DNA of 46,509 bases. Origin: Candidatus Eisenbergiella stercoravium. GTDB taxonomy: Bacteria; Bacillota; Clostridia; Lachnospirales; Lachnospiraceae. Under the pieces are notes generated by a model. That model saw only the letters and a program-made list of their open reading frames with translations, did no database searches and had not been told where the DNA came from. The first letter of the stretch is position 1; each line of letters begins with the position of its first letter. This document shows, in pieces, positions 1 through 7,206 of this stretch. The position numbers and the translations under genes were made by a program. The DNA is taken from NCBI GenBank assembly GCA_019113175.1, contig DXHY01000008.1:1-46509 (forward strand), written 5' to 3'.

Positions 1-207
1 CCGTTTTTACTGTCTTTTGGGTTGTGTCCCTTCCGTCTTTCGACTTCCGGAACCGTTCCTCTGAATAATTCTTTTTTGGAATTTTCAGGGTTGCATTACT
101 GTTTATTTGTCAAGGTACTTTCTGCTTCTTATCGAAGCTCTGCGGCCTTCTTTCCGGCCTTCATGCCCTCTCAGGCTTTTGTGCTTTCCTCAGCCGCAAC
201 GGTGATT

Positions 208-236
208 ATCTTATCACAGGTTGTTTCTTAAGTCAA
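208..236 (-). promoter_or_regulatory. Sigma-A promoter P2 reading toward the left edge
   Basis: On the minus strand TTGACT (231-236) and TAAGAT (208-213) are separated by exactly 17 bp. It is the second of two tandem promoters, and no ORF with a ribosome binding site follows before the left edge. Downstream (1-207, minus) are short hairpins such as GCTTC/GAAGC and GGCC/GGCC and a segment GTACCTTGACAAATAAACAG. Tandem strong promoters plus a structured untranslated leader fit an rRNA operon or another stable RNA. That identity is inference because the product lies outside the window. Confidence 0.6.
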
Positions 237-359
237 GCACTTTTTTTATTTTTTTCAGGAATCTTTTTTGTTGATTCCCGCCAGACTCTTCCTTAACAAA
301 AGGAATCCATCTGACTGCCGTTTCCGGCTTTTGTTGTCTCTTGCGCGACAACGAAGATG

Positions 360-388
360 ATTCTACCATCCTCTTTCGACTTTGTCAA
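360..388 (-). promoter_or_regulatory. Sigma-A promoter P1 reading toward the left edge
   Basis: Minus-strand TTGACA (383-388) is followed after 17 bp by TAGAAT (360-365), close to consensus. It starts just 25 bases beyond the stop codon of the alarmone synthetase gene and 150 bases upstream of P2. A GTTGTC/GACAAC hairpin lies just downstream of it. Together P1 and P2 resemble the tandem promoters of clostridial rRNA operons. Confidence 0.65.
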
Positions 389-412
389 CAATAATTTTTC
401 ATTTTTTTACAA

Positions 413-1102
413 TCATTTTTTTCTCTTCCATTTCATCAATAATTTCTGCTGTTCTCTCCCGTTGTTTCCGAAGGCCTTTCCCCCGTCTGTTTCTGGTTCT
501 GCACACTTACAGAGCCCCTCATCATAATGTTCAAATTCCTCTTCTATTTCTTCCAGCATGCCCGCGTACCTGGAAAACTCTTCCCGGATAACCGGCCCGT
601 TGGCGGGATTTTTCTTATAACAGATCCGATGTTCCATGCTCGCCCAGAAATCCATCGCCATGGTGCGCAGCTGTATCTCCACGGGAAAATATTCCATGGT
701 ATCCCGGTAATAAAGGGGAACCCCCACGACAACATGAAAGCTTCTGTATCCGTTTGGCTTTGGATGCGCGATATAATCCCGTTCTCTGATTACGATCAGA
801 TCCGACTGTCTTTTCACCGCTTCCGCAAGATTATAGATATCGCTTACAAAATAACAGATGATCCGAATGCCGGCAACATCCAGAAGATAATCTCTCGCAT
901 TTGAAACGCTGGCCGCCAGATTTCTCCGCTCCAGCTTGTCCTCTATACTGCTTTTTTCCTTCAGTCTGTGCTGTATGGTATGAATCGGACACGATGTATC
1001 TCTGGCGTACAGATTGTGATTCAGTACTTCCAGCCTTGTCAGCATCATCTGAGACGCATTCTGATAGGGTTCCAAAAGGAAATGATACTGCTCGTTTGTC
1101 AT
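413..1102 (-). CDS. Small alarmone synthetase (GTP pyrophosphokinase, RelQ/YjbM type)
   Basis: Transfers pyrophosphate from ATP to GTP/GDP to make (p)ppGpp, the stringent-response alarmone, in the cytoplasm. The 229-residue protein is the size of single-domain synthetases and has no room for the hydrolase, TGS or ACT domains of long Rel proteins. Family motifs are visible: DVAGIRIICYF at about 75-85, HPKPNGYRSFH at 113-123 (G-loop region that binds GTP) and EIQLRTMAMDFWASMEH at 142-158. The ATG at 1102 is preceded by a modest AGGAAGG. It stands alone, separated from the kinase genes by a terminator, and its 3' end abuts strong promoters reading the same way. Function is well supported by motifs; which subfamily (RelQ or RelP) is less certain. 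Confidence 0.9.
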   Translation of the reverse strand: MTNEQYHFLLEPYQNASQMMLTRLEVLNHNLYARDTSCPIHTIQHRLKEKSSIEDKLERRNLAASVSNARDYLLDVAGIRIICYFVSDIYNLAEAVKRQSDLIVIRERDYIAHPKPNGYRSFHVVVGVPLYYRDTMEYFPVEIQLRTMAMDFWASMEHRICYKKNPANGPVIREEFSRYAGMLEEIEEEFEHYDEGLCKCAEPETDGGKAFGNNGREQQKLLMKWKRKK

Positions 1103-1134
1103 TCTTTTCCCTTCCTGTCTTTTTTTATTTTAAC

Positions 1135-1166
1135 GAAAAAAGCCGGCACCCTGGAATGCTGCCGGC
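1135..1166 (-). terminator. Intrinsic terminator of the two-component operon
   Basis: On the minus strand a GCCGGCA/TGCCGGC stem (1142-1166, 11-base loop) is followed by TTTTTTCG. It lies 90 bases after the histidine kinase stop codon and just before the alarmone synthetase gene. Confidence 0.8.
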
Positions 1167-1255
1167 CCCTTCGTCTGTTATTTATCCTATCAGACGTCTG
1201 TGTTCATTTTGTGCCAAAACTGTGTGTTCGGTCTAAAAAAAGAATAAATTCTTTT

Positions 1256-2845
1256 CTATGCCTGTCCTTCCCGGACTTCTTCGGCCGTCTTTCCATCCGT
1301 ATCTTCTTCTACCAGCTCCATTTCAAACCAGAATTCAACGCCGTTTTCATAATTGATCACTCCGTATTTCTGATGGATGGAATCCTGAATGGCCTTTACG
1401 ATGGAAAGCCCCACGCCGCTTCCCCCGTATTCACGGGTTCTCGCCTTATCCACCTTATAGAACTTCTCCCACAGATGAGGAAGCGATTCCTCCGGAATGG
1501 GAATTCCCGTATTGAAAACGCTGACCCTTACAAGCTTATCCTGCTTTTTCAGCCTGATATCCACGACCCGGTCACCGTCCAGATGATTCAGAGCATTGCT
1601 GAAATAATTCATCACCACTTCTTCCGCCTTGAACTCATCTCCCCAGACATATACCGGCTCCGTTTCATTAAAATTGACCTTCGCTTCGTTCTGTTTTACC
1701 AGAATATCAGCAGACTGAATGTAGTTGCGGATCAGGGCCACGATATCAAACCGCTCCATGGTTACTACCGCATTTCCAAATTCCAGCTCATTCAGAGTGA
1801 GAAGCTTCTTGACCATGTTGTTCATCTTCGCCGACTCATCCATGATCACATCGCAGTAAAATTCCCTGCTCTCCGCATCATCGTTAATCTCTTCCTTCAG
1901 CCCTTCCGCATAGCCCTGAATGAGAGCAATCGGTGTCTTCAGCTCATGGGAGACGTTGGCAAGGAACTCCTTACGCATCTCATCAATCTGATTTTTCTTC
2001 TCAATATCCTTCTGCAGCTCGTTGTTCGCCGTTTTGAGCTCGGAAATCGTGCTTTCCAGCGTGTCCGCAAGTTCATTCATATGGTTGCCGAGCACCGCGA
2101 TCTCGTTAAAGCTCTTTCCCTGATACCTGGCGTCAAAATCCAGATGGGCCATCCGTTCCGATATGTGGGCCAGCTCCAGGATCGGGTCTGTAATCTTTTT
2201 GGATACGAGCCAGATCACCACGCCGCAGACGAGCGTTGCCAGAATACCGACGTAAGCCAGGAAACGGCTGGATATATCGGTGCTGTCCCGCATGCTTTCC
2301 AGCGCGGTTCGGATAAAGAACAGATTACCGTTCTCCAGAAAGCCCCACATATCCAGATAGTCCACATTCACCCGGAGACTTGTCACAACCTGCATCAGAT
2401 AGAACGGGCTCTCATTTCTCGCAAGCACTCTGCTGGTTCTGAGTACGCCTCCGTTCTGAGAAGCCGACTGCTGCTGTTCTTCTGCCAGCCCTTCCGCAGC
2501 CGGATCATAGGAATCAAAAATAATATGGCTCCACAGATCTCCCCGAAGCATGGAAGGGTCCCCTCCGCTGACACGGATGGTTTCCGAATCCTCATCCAAA
2601 ATCAGAATGGAAATATTGTAGGTAGCACTGATCTGCTGAAGATGAACGTTAAAATCGTCCGTGCTGATGCTGCCGCTCTGCGCCGCCTCATTCAGCTGAT
2701 CATAGGCTTCCATTACCACTCTCTGCTTATTCATGAAATAGAACCGCTCCAGAAATGTGCTGTTGACAAACCAGCACAGGAGCATCGTTCCTGCCATCAG
2801 GCCGATAAAAATACAGGCAAACTGCTTTCTGATGGAATACCTCAT
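1256..2845 (-). CDS. HAMP-domain sensor histidine kinase
   Basis: Membrane sensor of a two-component system; it autophosphorylates on a histidine and passes the phosphate to the neighbouring response regulator. The 529 residues show TM1 at about 8-27, an extracellular sensing domain of about 170 residues, TM2 at about 193-215, a HAMP linker, the H-box FLANVSHELKTPIA with phospho-acceptor His300, an N-box ending NYFSNALN (about 413-420), and the G-boxes FNTGIP and GGSGVGLSIVKAI. The ATG at 2845 overlaps the stop of the response regulator by 4 bases, so the two are translationally coupled. The signal sensed cannot be told from sequence; the extracellular domain is not a family I can name. Confidence 0.93.
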   Translation of the reverse strand: MRYSIRKQFACIFIGLMAGTMLLCWFVNSTFLERFYFMNKQRVVMEAYDQLNEAAQSGSISTDDFNVHLQQISATYNISILILDEDSETIRVSGGDPSMLRGDLWSHIIFDSYDPAAEGLAEEQQQSASQNGGVLRTSRVLARNESPFYLMQVVTSLRVNVDYLDMWGFLENGNLFFIRTALESMRDSTDISSRFLAYVGILATLVCGVVIWLVSKKITDPILELAHISERMAHLDFDARYQGKSFNEIAVLGNHMNELADTLESTISELKTANNELQKDIEKKNQIDEMRKEFLANVSHELKTPIALIQGYAEGLKEEINDDAESREFYCDVIMDESAKMNNMVKKLLTLNELEFGNAVVTMERFDIVALIRNYIQSADILVKQNEAKVNFNETEPVYVWGDEFKAEEVVMNYFSNALNHLDGDRVVDIRLKKQDKLVRVSVFNTGIPIPEESLPHLWEKFYKVDKARTREYGGSGVGLSIVKAIQDSIHQKYGVINYENGVEFWFEMELVEEDTDGKTAEEVREGQA

Positions 2846-3552
2846 GCCTGCTCAGCTCCCTTTTCATCAGGATCGAACTTATAGCCCATTCCCCAGATCG
2901 TCCGAATCATCTCACCCTTTTCGCCAAGCTTGCTGCGCAGCTTCTTCACATGCGTATCAATTGTTCTGGCATCCCCGAAGTAATCATAATTCCAGACGTT
3001 ATTCAAAATTTTTTCTCTGGAAAGGGCGATTCCCTTATTTTCCATAAAATATGCCAGAAGCTCGAACTCCTTAAAGCTCAGATCGATGTTCCTGTCGCCG
3101 ATCGTCACCATATGGGCCGTTTTGTCCAGATGGATTCCGCCCTCATCCAGGACCTCTCCGGCCGCGGATTTTCCGGCTCTCCTCAGGATCGCTTCCACCC
3201 GGGCCACCAGGATCTTCGGGCTGAACGGTTTCGATATATATTCGTCCACTCCGAGTTCAAAGCCCTGCAGTTCGTCCTTCTCGTCTCCTCTTGCGGTGAG
3301 CATAATGATGGGGACTCTGGAATAATTGCGAATTTCCCTGCATACCTGCCAGCCGTCCATCTTCGGCATCATGACATCCAGAATCACCAGTGCAATGTCG
3401 TTCTGCGCGAAAAAAATGTCCAGCGCTTCGCTTCCGTCTCCCGCCTCCAGAACCTCGTAATTGTTTTTCTGAAGAAAATCCTTCACCAGCTTCCGCATCC
3501 TGCTTTCATCATCTACAACCAGTATTTTCGTCCGTTCCATGCTATCCTCCAT
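2842..3552 (-). CDS. OmpR/PhoB-family response regulator
   Basis: DNA-binding partner of the adjacent histidine kinase. The 236 residues contain a receiver domain with acidic pair Asp14-Asp15, phospho-acceptor Asp59 in LVILDVMMPKMDG, Thr in MLTARG and Lys in SKPF, then a C-terminal winged helix with LSFKEFELLAYFMENKG and DARTIDTHVKKLRSKLG, characteristic of OmpR-type effectors. The ribosome binding site could serve ATG 3552 or the internal ATG four codons later (MERTKILVVDD), so the first four residues are uncertain. The promoter region carries 11-bp-spaced direct repeats typical of this family's binding sites, suggesting autoregulation. Confidence 0.94.
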   Translation of the reverse strand: MEDSMERTKILVVDDESRMRKLVKDFLQKNNYEVLEAGDGSEALDIFFAQNDIALVILDVMMPKMDGWQVCREIRNYSRVPIIMLTARGDEKDELQGFELGVDEYISKPFSPKILVARVEAILRRAGKSAAGEVLDEGGIHLDKTAHMVTIGDRNIDLSFKEFELLAYFMENKGIALSREKILNNVWNYDYFGDARTIDTHVKKLRSKLGEKGEMIRTIWGMGYKFDPDEKGAEQA

Positions 3553-3554
3553 TC

Positions 3555-3588
3555 CGAAGCCCTTCCGCGGAGCAATGTCTGCTTCGGA
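3555..3588 (-). other. Hairpin just upstream of the response-regulator ribosome binding site
   Basis: CCGAAGC and GCTTCGG form a 7-bp stem in the 5' untranslated region, ending directly before AATGGAGG. It could affect translation initiation. The same GCTTCGGAATG arrangement appears before the cation exporter gene at 28722-28734; chance similarity is possible. Confidence 0.4.
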
Positions 3589-3606
3589 CCGATCCGTTTT
3601 TGTTTT

Positions 3607-3639
3607 ATTATATCAGAAATTTATGAAAAAGCTGTGAAA
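3607..3639 (-). promoter_or_regulatory. Promoter of the two-component operon with PhoB-type direct repeats
   Basis: Minus-strand TATAAT at 3607-3612. No good -35 is present; instead TTTCACA (3633-3639) and TTTCATA (3622-3628) are spaced 11 bp apart, one helical turn, in the -35 zone. A poor -35 replaced by direct repeats is the usual design of promoters activated by OmpR/PhoB-type regulators, so the downstream regulator may activate its own gene. Confidence 0.6.
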
Positions 3640-3657
3640 CTTCCGAATTTTCAAAGC

Positions 3658-3686
3658 AAAAAAGGGCAGACATTCCCTGTCCGCCC
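3658..3686 (-). terminator. Intrinsic terminator after the flavodoxin gene
   Basis: On the minus strand GGGCgGAC/GTCtGCCC forms a stem (3664-3686) followed by TTTTTTG. It ends the zinc ribbon-DUF5685-DnaJ-flavodoxin operon. Confidence 0.85.
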
Positions 3687-3692
3687 GAAAGC

Positions 3693-4211
3693 TTACCGGC
3701 TTTCCGCCTTTTCCATCATCCGTTTTGCAAAGGCGGCAGCATTCTGCACATCCTGATCATCCGGATGCAGCAGCGCCTCGTCAAAATTCTTTAAAAGCAT
3801 CTTCACCTTTTCCGGTTCCACGCCGTTTTTTTCCATGGATTCATACCTTCTGCGCACATCCATGGGCATCTTTCCCTGACACATATATGCGCCGAGACAG
3901 ACACAGTCCTCCGGGATCCATACCTTAACATGCTTCTCGATCATTTCCATGTAGGCACTGTCCTTCCCCATTCCGCAGGTACCGAAAAGAGCGATCTTTT
4001 TCCCGTTCAGTCCGGAAAGGAAATCCACAACCTTCATATCACAGGTTCCCTTATCCGTCCAGAATCCCACGAAAAAGACCTCCGCATCCTTTCCATCATA
4101 ATCCTCCAGATTCTGAATATCCTTGGATTCTCCGGGAATTCCCGCAAAAATGCCGTTTGCGACCTTTTTCGTATTCCCGGTCCGGCTTGAATAAACAACC
4201 ATCGCCTTCAT
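3693..4211 (-). CDS. Flavodoxin-family protein
   Basis: Small FMN-binding electron carrier or flavodoxin-like oxidoreductase component, cytoplasmic. The protein (172 residues) begins MKAMVVYSSRTGNTKKVANG, the phosphate-binding loop of flavodoxins, and continues with a flavodoxin-like Rossmann core (VFFVGFWTDKG, KKIALFGTCG). The start at 4211 is chosen because AGGAGGT sits 8 bases upstream; a longer frame to 4247 lacks a ribosome binding site. The C-terminal 60 residues are helical and extend past the minimal flavodoxin core. It is the last gene of the operon, 48 bases after the J-domain gene. A flavodoxin of this size (BilS) accompanies bilirubin reductase in some gut bacteria, but no reductase is in this window, so that link is only a possibility. 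Confidence 0.85.
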   Translation of the reverse strand: MKAMVVYSSRTGNTKKVANGIFAGIPGESKDIQNLEDYDGKDAEVFFVGFWTDKGTCDMKVVDFLSGLNGKKIALFGTCGMGKDSAYMEMIEKHVKVWIPEDCVCLGAYMCQGKMPMDVRRRYESMEKNGVEPEKVKMLLKNFDEALLHPDDQDVQNAAAFAKRMMEKAESR

Positions 4212-4259
4212 CTTAATCGACCTCCTGTTCCAGTCCGCCCGGCACACCGCCGGATACGG

Positions 4260-5003
4260 TTAAAATCTTCCCATGGGAACGCCGCCTCCGCAGCACATTC
4301 CTCCGCCTCCGCAGCAAAGGTTGCAGATCAGGTTCGCAATACACAGCTTCAGGCACCAGCCGTTGCCTTCCATCGTCGGCATACCGTAAGGCATCTGCTG
4401 CGTCTGATACCAGCTTCCTCCGGATTCCATCTGGGAAACCCACTGGCGGTACTGCATATTTCCCGGCTCCATGGCGGAAGCCTTCTTCGCATGATCCAGA
4501 GCAGCCACATTATTGCCCAGACCGGCGTTTGCTACCGAGCTGTAATAATACCACTGTGCGGTATGATCGCTGATGCCGGAAAGCACGTTCAGCGCTTCCT
4601 TAAAATGGCGGCTTTGAATATAGTTCCACGCTGCGTTCATATGAACGGTATATTCATCATTTCCCGTATTGGTCTGCGCCCTTCTGTATGTCTGTCCGCC
4701 AAAGCCGAAGCCCCCGAAAAAGTCTCCGAAATCGCCGAAGCCTCCAAAATCCTGGCTGCCTCCTTCATAGCTGCCATAGGAGCCGCTTCCATAGGAACTG
4801 CCCGAGGTTCCTCTCTGCCGTTCATCCATGATCTGCTGATATGCCTGCTGAATCTGCTTGAATTTTTCCTCCGCCTGTTCCTTATTCGGGTTATTTACGT
4901 TCGCGTCCGGATGGTATTTCCGGCTCAGCGCACGGTAAGCCTTCTTGATTTCCTCGTCCGATGCGTCCCTCGACACACCGAGCACCTGATATGGGTCACG
5001 CAT
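4260..5003 (-). CDS. J-domain (DnaJ-like) protein
   Basis: Likely Hsp70 (DnaK) co-chaperone of restricted type. The 247-residue protein starts with a J-domain (about 1-65) holding the invariant HPD at 31-33. A Gly/Ser/Phe-rich segment follows (about 75-115, including [19 protein letters not shown]), then a helical, tetratricopeptide-like part (about 130-190) and a Cys/Gly-rich tail with [11 protein letters not shown]. It lacks the zinc-finger and substrate-binding domains of classical DnaJ. Start ATG 5003 is preceded by GAAAGGA and overlaps the DUF5685 stop by 8 bases. The partner is unknown; coupling with DUF5685 suggests a shared role. Confidence 0.88.
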   Translation of the reverse strand: MRDPYQVLGVSRDASDEEIKKAYRALSRKYHPDANVNNPNKEQAEEKFKQIQQAYQQIMDERQRGTSGSSYGSGSYGSYEGGSQDFGGFGDFGDFFGGFGFGGQTYRRAQTNTGNDEYTVHMNAAWNYIQSRHFKEALNVLSGISDHTAQWYYYSSVANAGLGNNVAALDHAKKASAMEPGNMQYRQWVSQMESGGSWYQTQQMPYGMPTMEGNGWCLKLCIANLICNLCCGGGGMCCGGGVPMGRF

Positions 5004-5835
5004 TTTTCTGCTGTTCCTTTCTCCGGGCACGCACGCTCTCAAACCGGCACCACACACCGGAATAGAGAATATTGCGCAGAATGTCCGTATTTTCCAGAAT
5101 CGGGAGCTTTTCAAAAGCTCTGGAGCATTCGGCCATCATCATTCTGAGGATCTGAAGGACCTCATCGTCGAAGCCCTCCTCACCCTTTCTCGAAGAAAAG
5201 GGATTATAGCAGCCGTTTTTTTCATCCTTTTCCACATCCTCGTAGGCGTCCAGCAGATAGATGAATTTTCCCAGGAAGAATCCCATGATTTTTAAGTTTT
5301 CCTCCCATTCATCCTGCCTGCAGGCGAATATCTCCGCCATTATATTACCAAAACAGCCTGCCGCCGTGTCAAGATCTTCCGCATTCGCCTTCTCATATTC
5401 ATGCAGTCCAGAAAGTTCCGCCCTGATGACCTCCGCCTTTTTGGGATACCGGGCCTCCACTGCTTCGCAGGCCTTTTTCAGAAGGCCCGCATAGCCGCGC
5501 TTAAGTACCTTCTTTTCATCGTTCCAGTCATCCATGCACTGATAATAGCTGAGCAGCACATTCATATCCGCCGCATAATCCGTGAAACGGTTTATCCTCG
5601 TCGTATGACTCTCAAACGGATGGGCGATGCATTTACAGGAAGAAACCTCATCCGTTTCCTCATACAGACCGGTAAGCAAAAGAATCAAAAAGGTCATGTC
5701 ATAGGTCAGCGTCAGCTGTCCCCTGACCCCGAATTTATCCTTCAGCTTCCTGCACAGCCCGCAGTAATAGGACTGATACAGATCAAATTCCCGAAACTTC
5801 AGCTCCTGCCTGTTGACAATAACATAACCGAACAT
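4996..5835 (-). CDS. DUF5685 family protein
   Basis: Family of unknown function common in Clostridia. The 279-residue protein begins [20 protein letters not shown] and has an early [14 protein letters not shown] motif, further cysteines (SSCKC) and long helices, consistent with a soluble, mostly alpha-helical protein that may bind metal through CxxC. The start at 5835 is preceded by AGAGGTGG; the longer frame upstream overlaps the zinc ribbon gene and looks spurious. Its stop overlaps the J-domain gene start, implying translational coupling. The name is from recollection of the N-terminal motif and was not searched. Confidence 0.8.
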   Translation of the reverse strand: MFGYVIVNRQELKFREFDLYQSYYCGLCRKLKDKFGVRGQLTLTYDMTFLILLLTGLYEETDEVSSCKCIAHPFESHTTRINRFTDYAADMNVLLSYYQCMDDWNDEKKVLKRGYAGLLKKACEAVEARYPKKAEVIRAELSGLHEYEKANAEDLDTAAGCFGNIMAEIFACRQDEWEENLKIMGFFLGKFIYLLDAYEDVEKDEKNGCYNPFSSRKGEEGFDDEVLQILRMMMAECSRAFEKLPILENTDILRNILYSGVWCRFESVRARRKEQQKNA

Positions 5836-5855
5836 ATCCACCTCTGTTTTTTGCT

Positions 5856-6251
5856 TCAGCTTCTTCTGATAAATTCCGTTCCGCACTTCGGACAACGGAC
5901 AGCAACCTTTCCGTGCCCCTTCGGAATCCGGATCTTCTGCCTGCATTTGGGGCATTTATAGATGTGATGTGTCTTCCGGGCCGCCATGTCGCGTTTAAAG
6001 ACCGCCCATTTCCGGCTCAGCCCCGCCGTCATCTGCAGATATTTCTGATTCTCCGCATAGCGCTTCTGAATATTTCTGGAAAACATCCTGAAATAGCAGT
6101 AAACGATCAGAAGCAGAATGAGGAAAGACCAGATCCCGCTGTGAATGAACAGCGACAACACCAGACACACCACCGCGGCTCCCAGCAGGAACCGGGAAAA
6201 CTGGTCCGTTCCATATCTTCCCTGCATAAACCGTATCAGCTTTTCTCTCAT
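5856..6251 (-). CDS. Membrane-anchored zinc ribbon protein
   Basis: Unknown role. The 131-residue protein has an N-terminal amphipathic stretch, two transmembrane helices close together (about 22-57, FLLGAAVVCLVLSLFIHSG then IWSFLILLLIVYCYF), a basic linker and a C-terminal four-cysteine zinc ribbon with CPKC spaced from a second CPKC. The ATG at 6251 follows AAAGAGGAAGAA. It is the first gene of the operon with DUF5685, the J-domain protein and flavodoxin, with 20 bases to DUF5685. Confidence 0.8.
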   Translation of the reverse strand: MREKLIRFMQGRYGTDQFSRFLLGAAVVCLVLSLFIHSGIWSFLILLLIVYCYFRMFSRNIQKRYAENQKYLQMTAGLSRKWAVFKRDMAARKTHHIYKCPKCRQKIRIPKGHGKVAVRCPKCGTEFIRRS

Positions 6252-6267
6252 TTCTTCCTCTTTTCCT

Positions 6268-6369
6268 GCCGCCTCCGGCGGCATCAAATTCATGAGAATT
6301 TGGACGCCAGTCCAATTTCCAGGGAAACTCTCGGAGTTTCCCGCCTCTTTTCCTGCCGCCTTCGGCGGC
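6268..6369 (-). repeat. Array of five perfect short palindromes in the operon leader
   Basis: Five hairpins lie almost end to end: GCCGCC/GGCGGC with 3-base loop (6268-6282); AAATTC/GAATTT with 4-base loop (6286-6301); TTGGAC/GTCCAA with 4-base loop (6300-6315); GGGAAACTC/GAGTTTCCC with 3-base loop (6322-6342); GCCGCC/GGCGGC with 3-base loop (6355-6369). They occupy the 5' leader of the zinc ribbon operon between promoter and start codon. First and last are near copies followed by the same AGGAAAAGAGG. Confidence 0.85.
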
Positions 6370-6397
6370 ATTCCATCTTTCTTATGTTCTGTTTTTT

Positions 6398-6425
6398 ATT
6401 TTACCGCGCTTTTTAAGGAATGCAA
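6398..6425 (-). promoter_or_regulatory. Putative promoter of the zinc ribbon-DUF5685-DnaJ-flavodoxin operon
   Basis: Minus-strand TTGCAT (6420-6425) and TAAAAT (6398-6403), 16-bp spacer, immediately upstream of the palindrome array. Confidence 0.5.
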
Positions 6426-6534
6426 TGAATTGCGGAGAAATTAACCATTAAAAAAGTATAAATCTTTCTTTTTCGGCCATACTTCAGTCAGAACATGAAT
6501 ATGCGCCGCCACAGCGGCAGAAAGAGGTAATTCC

Positions 6535-7128
6535 ATGACAGATTTCAGAAACAGCGAAACAAAAGAAAACCTGATGCGCGCCTTTGCCGGAGAGAGCCAG
6601 GCGAGAAACCGCTACACCTTCGCGGCCTCTCAGGCAAAGAAAAACGAGCTGCATGTGATCGAGGCCATTTTTACCTTCACGGCAAATCAGGAAAAGGAGC
6701 ATGCGGAGATCTTTTATAACCATCTGCAGGAGCTTGCGGGAGAGACCATTGTTGTGGACGGAGGCTACCCGGTTGATCTGTATCCTGACATGCTTTCCCT
6801 GTTAAAGGCAGCAAGACACAACGAGTATGAGGAACACGATCCGGTTTATAAAGCCTTTGCGGAGAAAGCGGCAGCGGAAGGCTTTTCCCGCGTGGCGTCC
6901 TCTTTCTCCATGATCGCGGAAATTGAAAAGACCCACGGCGACCGGTTCGGGAAATTTGCGCAGCTCATTGAAGAGGACCGGCTCTTTATCTCCGATGTGG
7001 AAACCGGATGGATGTGCTTAAACTGCGGCTACGTCTATACGGGAAAGGAAGCGCCGGAAAAATGTCCGGTCTGCGACCACGCGCGGGGCTATTTCATCCG
7101 GCTTTCTCTCGCCCCCTTCAGCGAATAA
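6535..7128 (+). CDS. rbr: Rubrerythrin
   Basis: Non-haem iron peroxidase of anaerobes that reduces hydrogen peroxide, cytoplasmic. The 197-residue protein has a ferritin-like diiron four-helix domain (about 1-150) with the ligand motifs RAFAGESQARNRY, EKEHAEIF and IEKTHGDRF, then a rubredoxin domain with CLNCGYVY and CPVCDH (four Fe-binding cysteines). Length and order match classical rubrerythrin. Start ATG 6535 follows AAAGAGG, and a GCCGC/GCGGC hairpin (6505-6518) precedes that site. Monocistronic by spacing. No clear PerR-type operator was identified. Confidence 0.96.
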   Translation: MTDFRNSETKENLMRAFAGESQARNRYTFAASQAKKNELHVIEAIFTFTANQEKEHAEIFYNHLQELAGETIVVDGGYPVDLYPDMLSLLKAARHNEYEEHDPVYKAFAEKAAAEGFSRVASSFSMIAEIEKTHGDRFGKFAQLIEEDRLFISDVETGWMCLNCGYVYTGKEAPEKCPVCDHARGYFIRLSLAPFSE

Positions 7129-7206
7129 GCACAAATGTTCGATTTTTTGCTTCCCTTTCCTGAGAATTTGAGGTATGATAAATTTTCAGGAGGTTAACGA
7201 CAAAAG

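Larger units (their letters stand above)
1..412 (-). other. Untranslated leader region, possibly of an rRNA operon
   Basis: About 410 bases without a credible gene. The minus strand carries promoters P1 and P2, poly-A/T tracts between them, and a GC-rich hairpin-forming stretch continuing to the edge. Short reading frames here lack ribosome binding sites. No 16S sequence is visible, so the rRNA assignment rests only on promoter arrangement and leader character. A transposon or other structured RNA leader is the main alternative. Confidence 0.35.

Noticed and set aside
968-2884. 638-codon frame on the plus strand
   Set aside because: Antisense to the histidine kinase, whose domains and motifs are complete; composition is that of a shadow frame.
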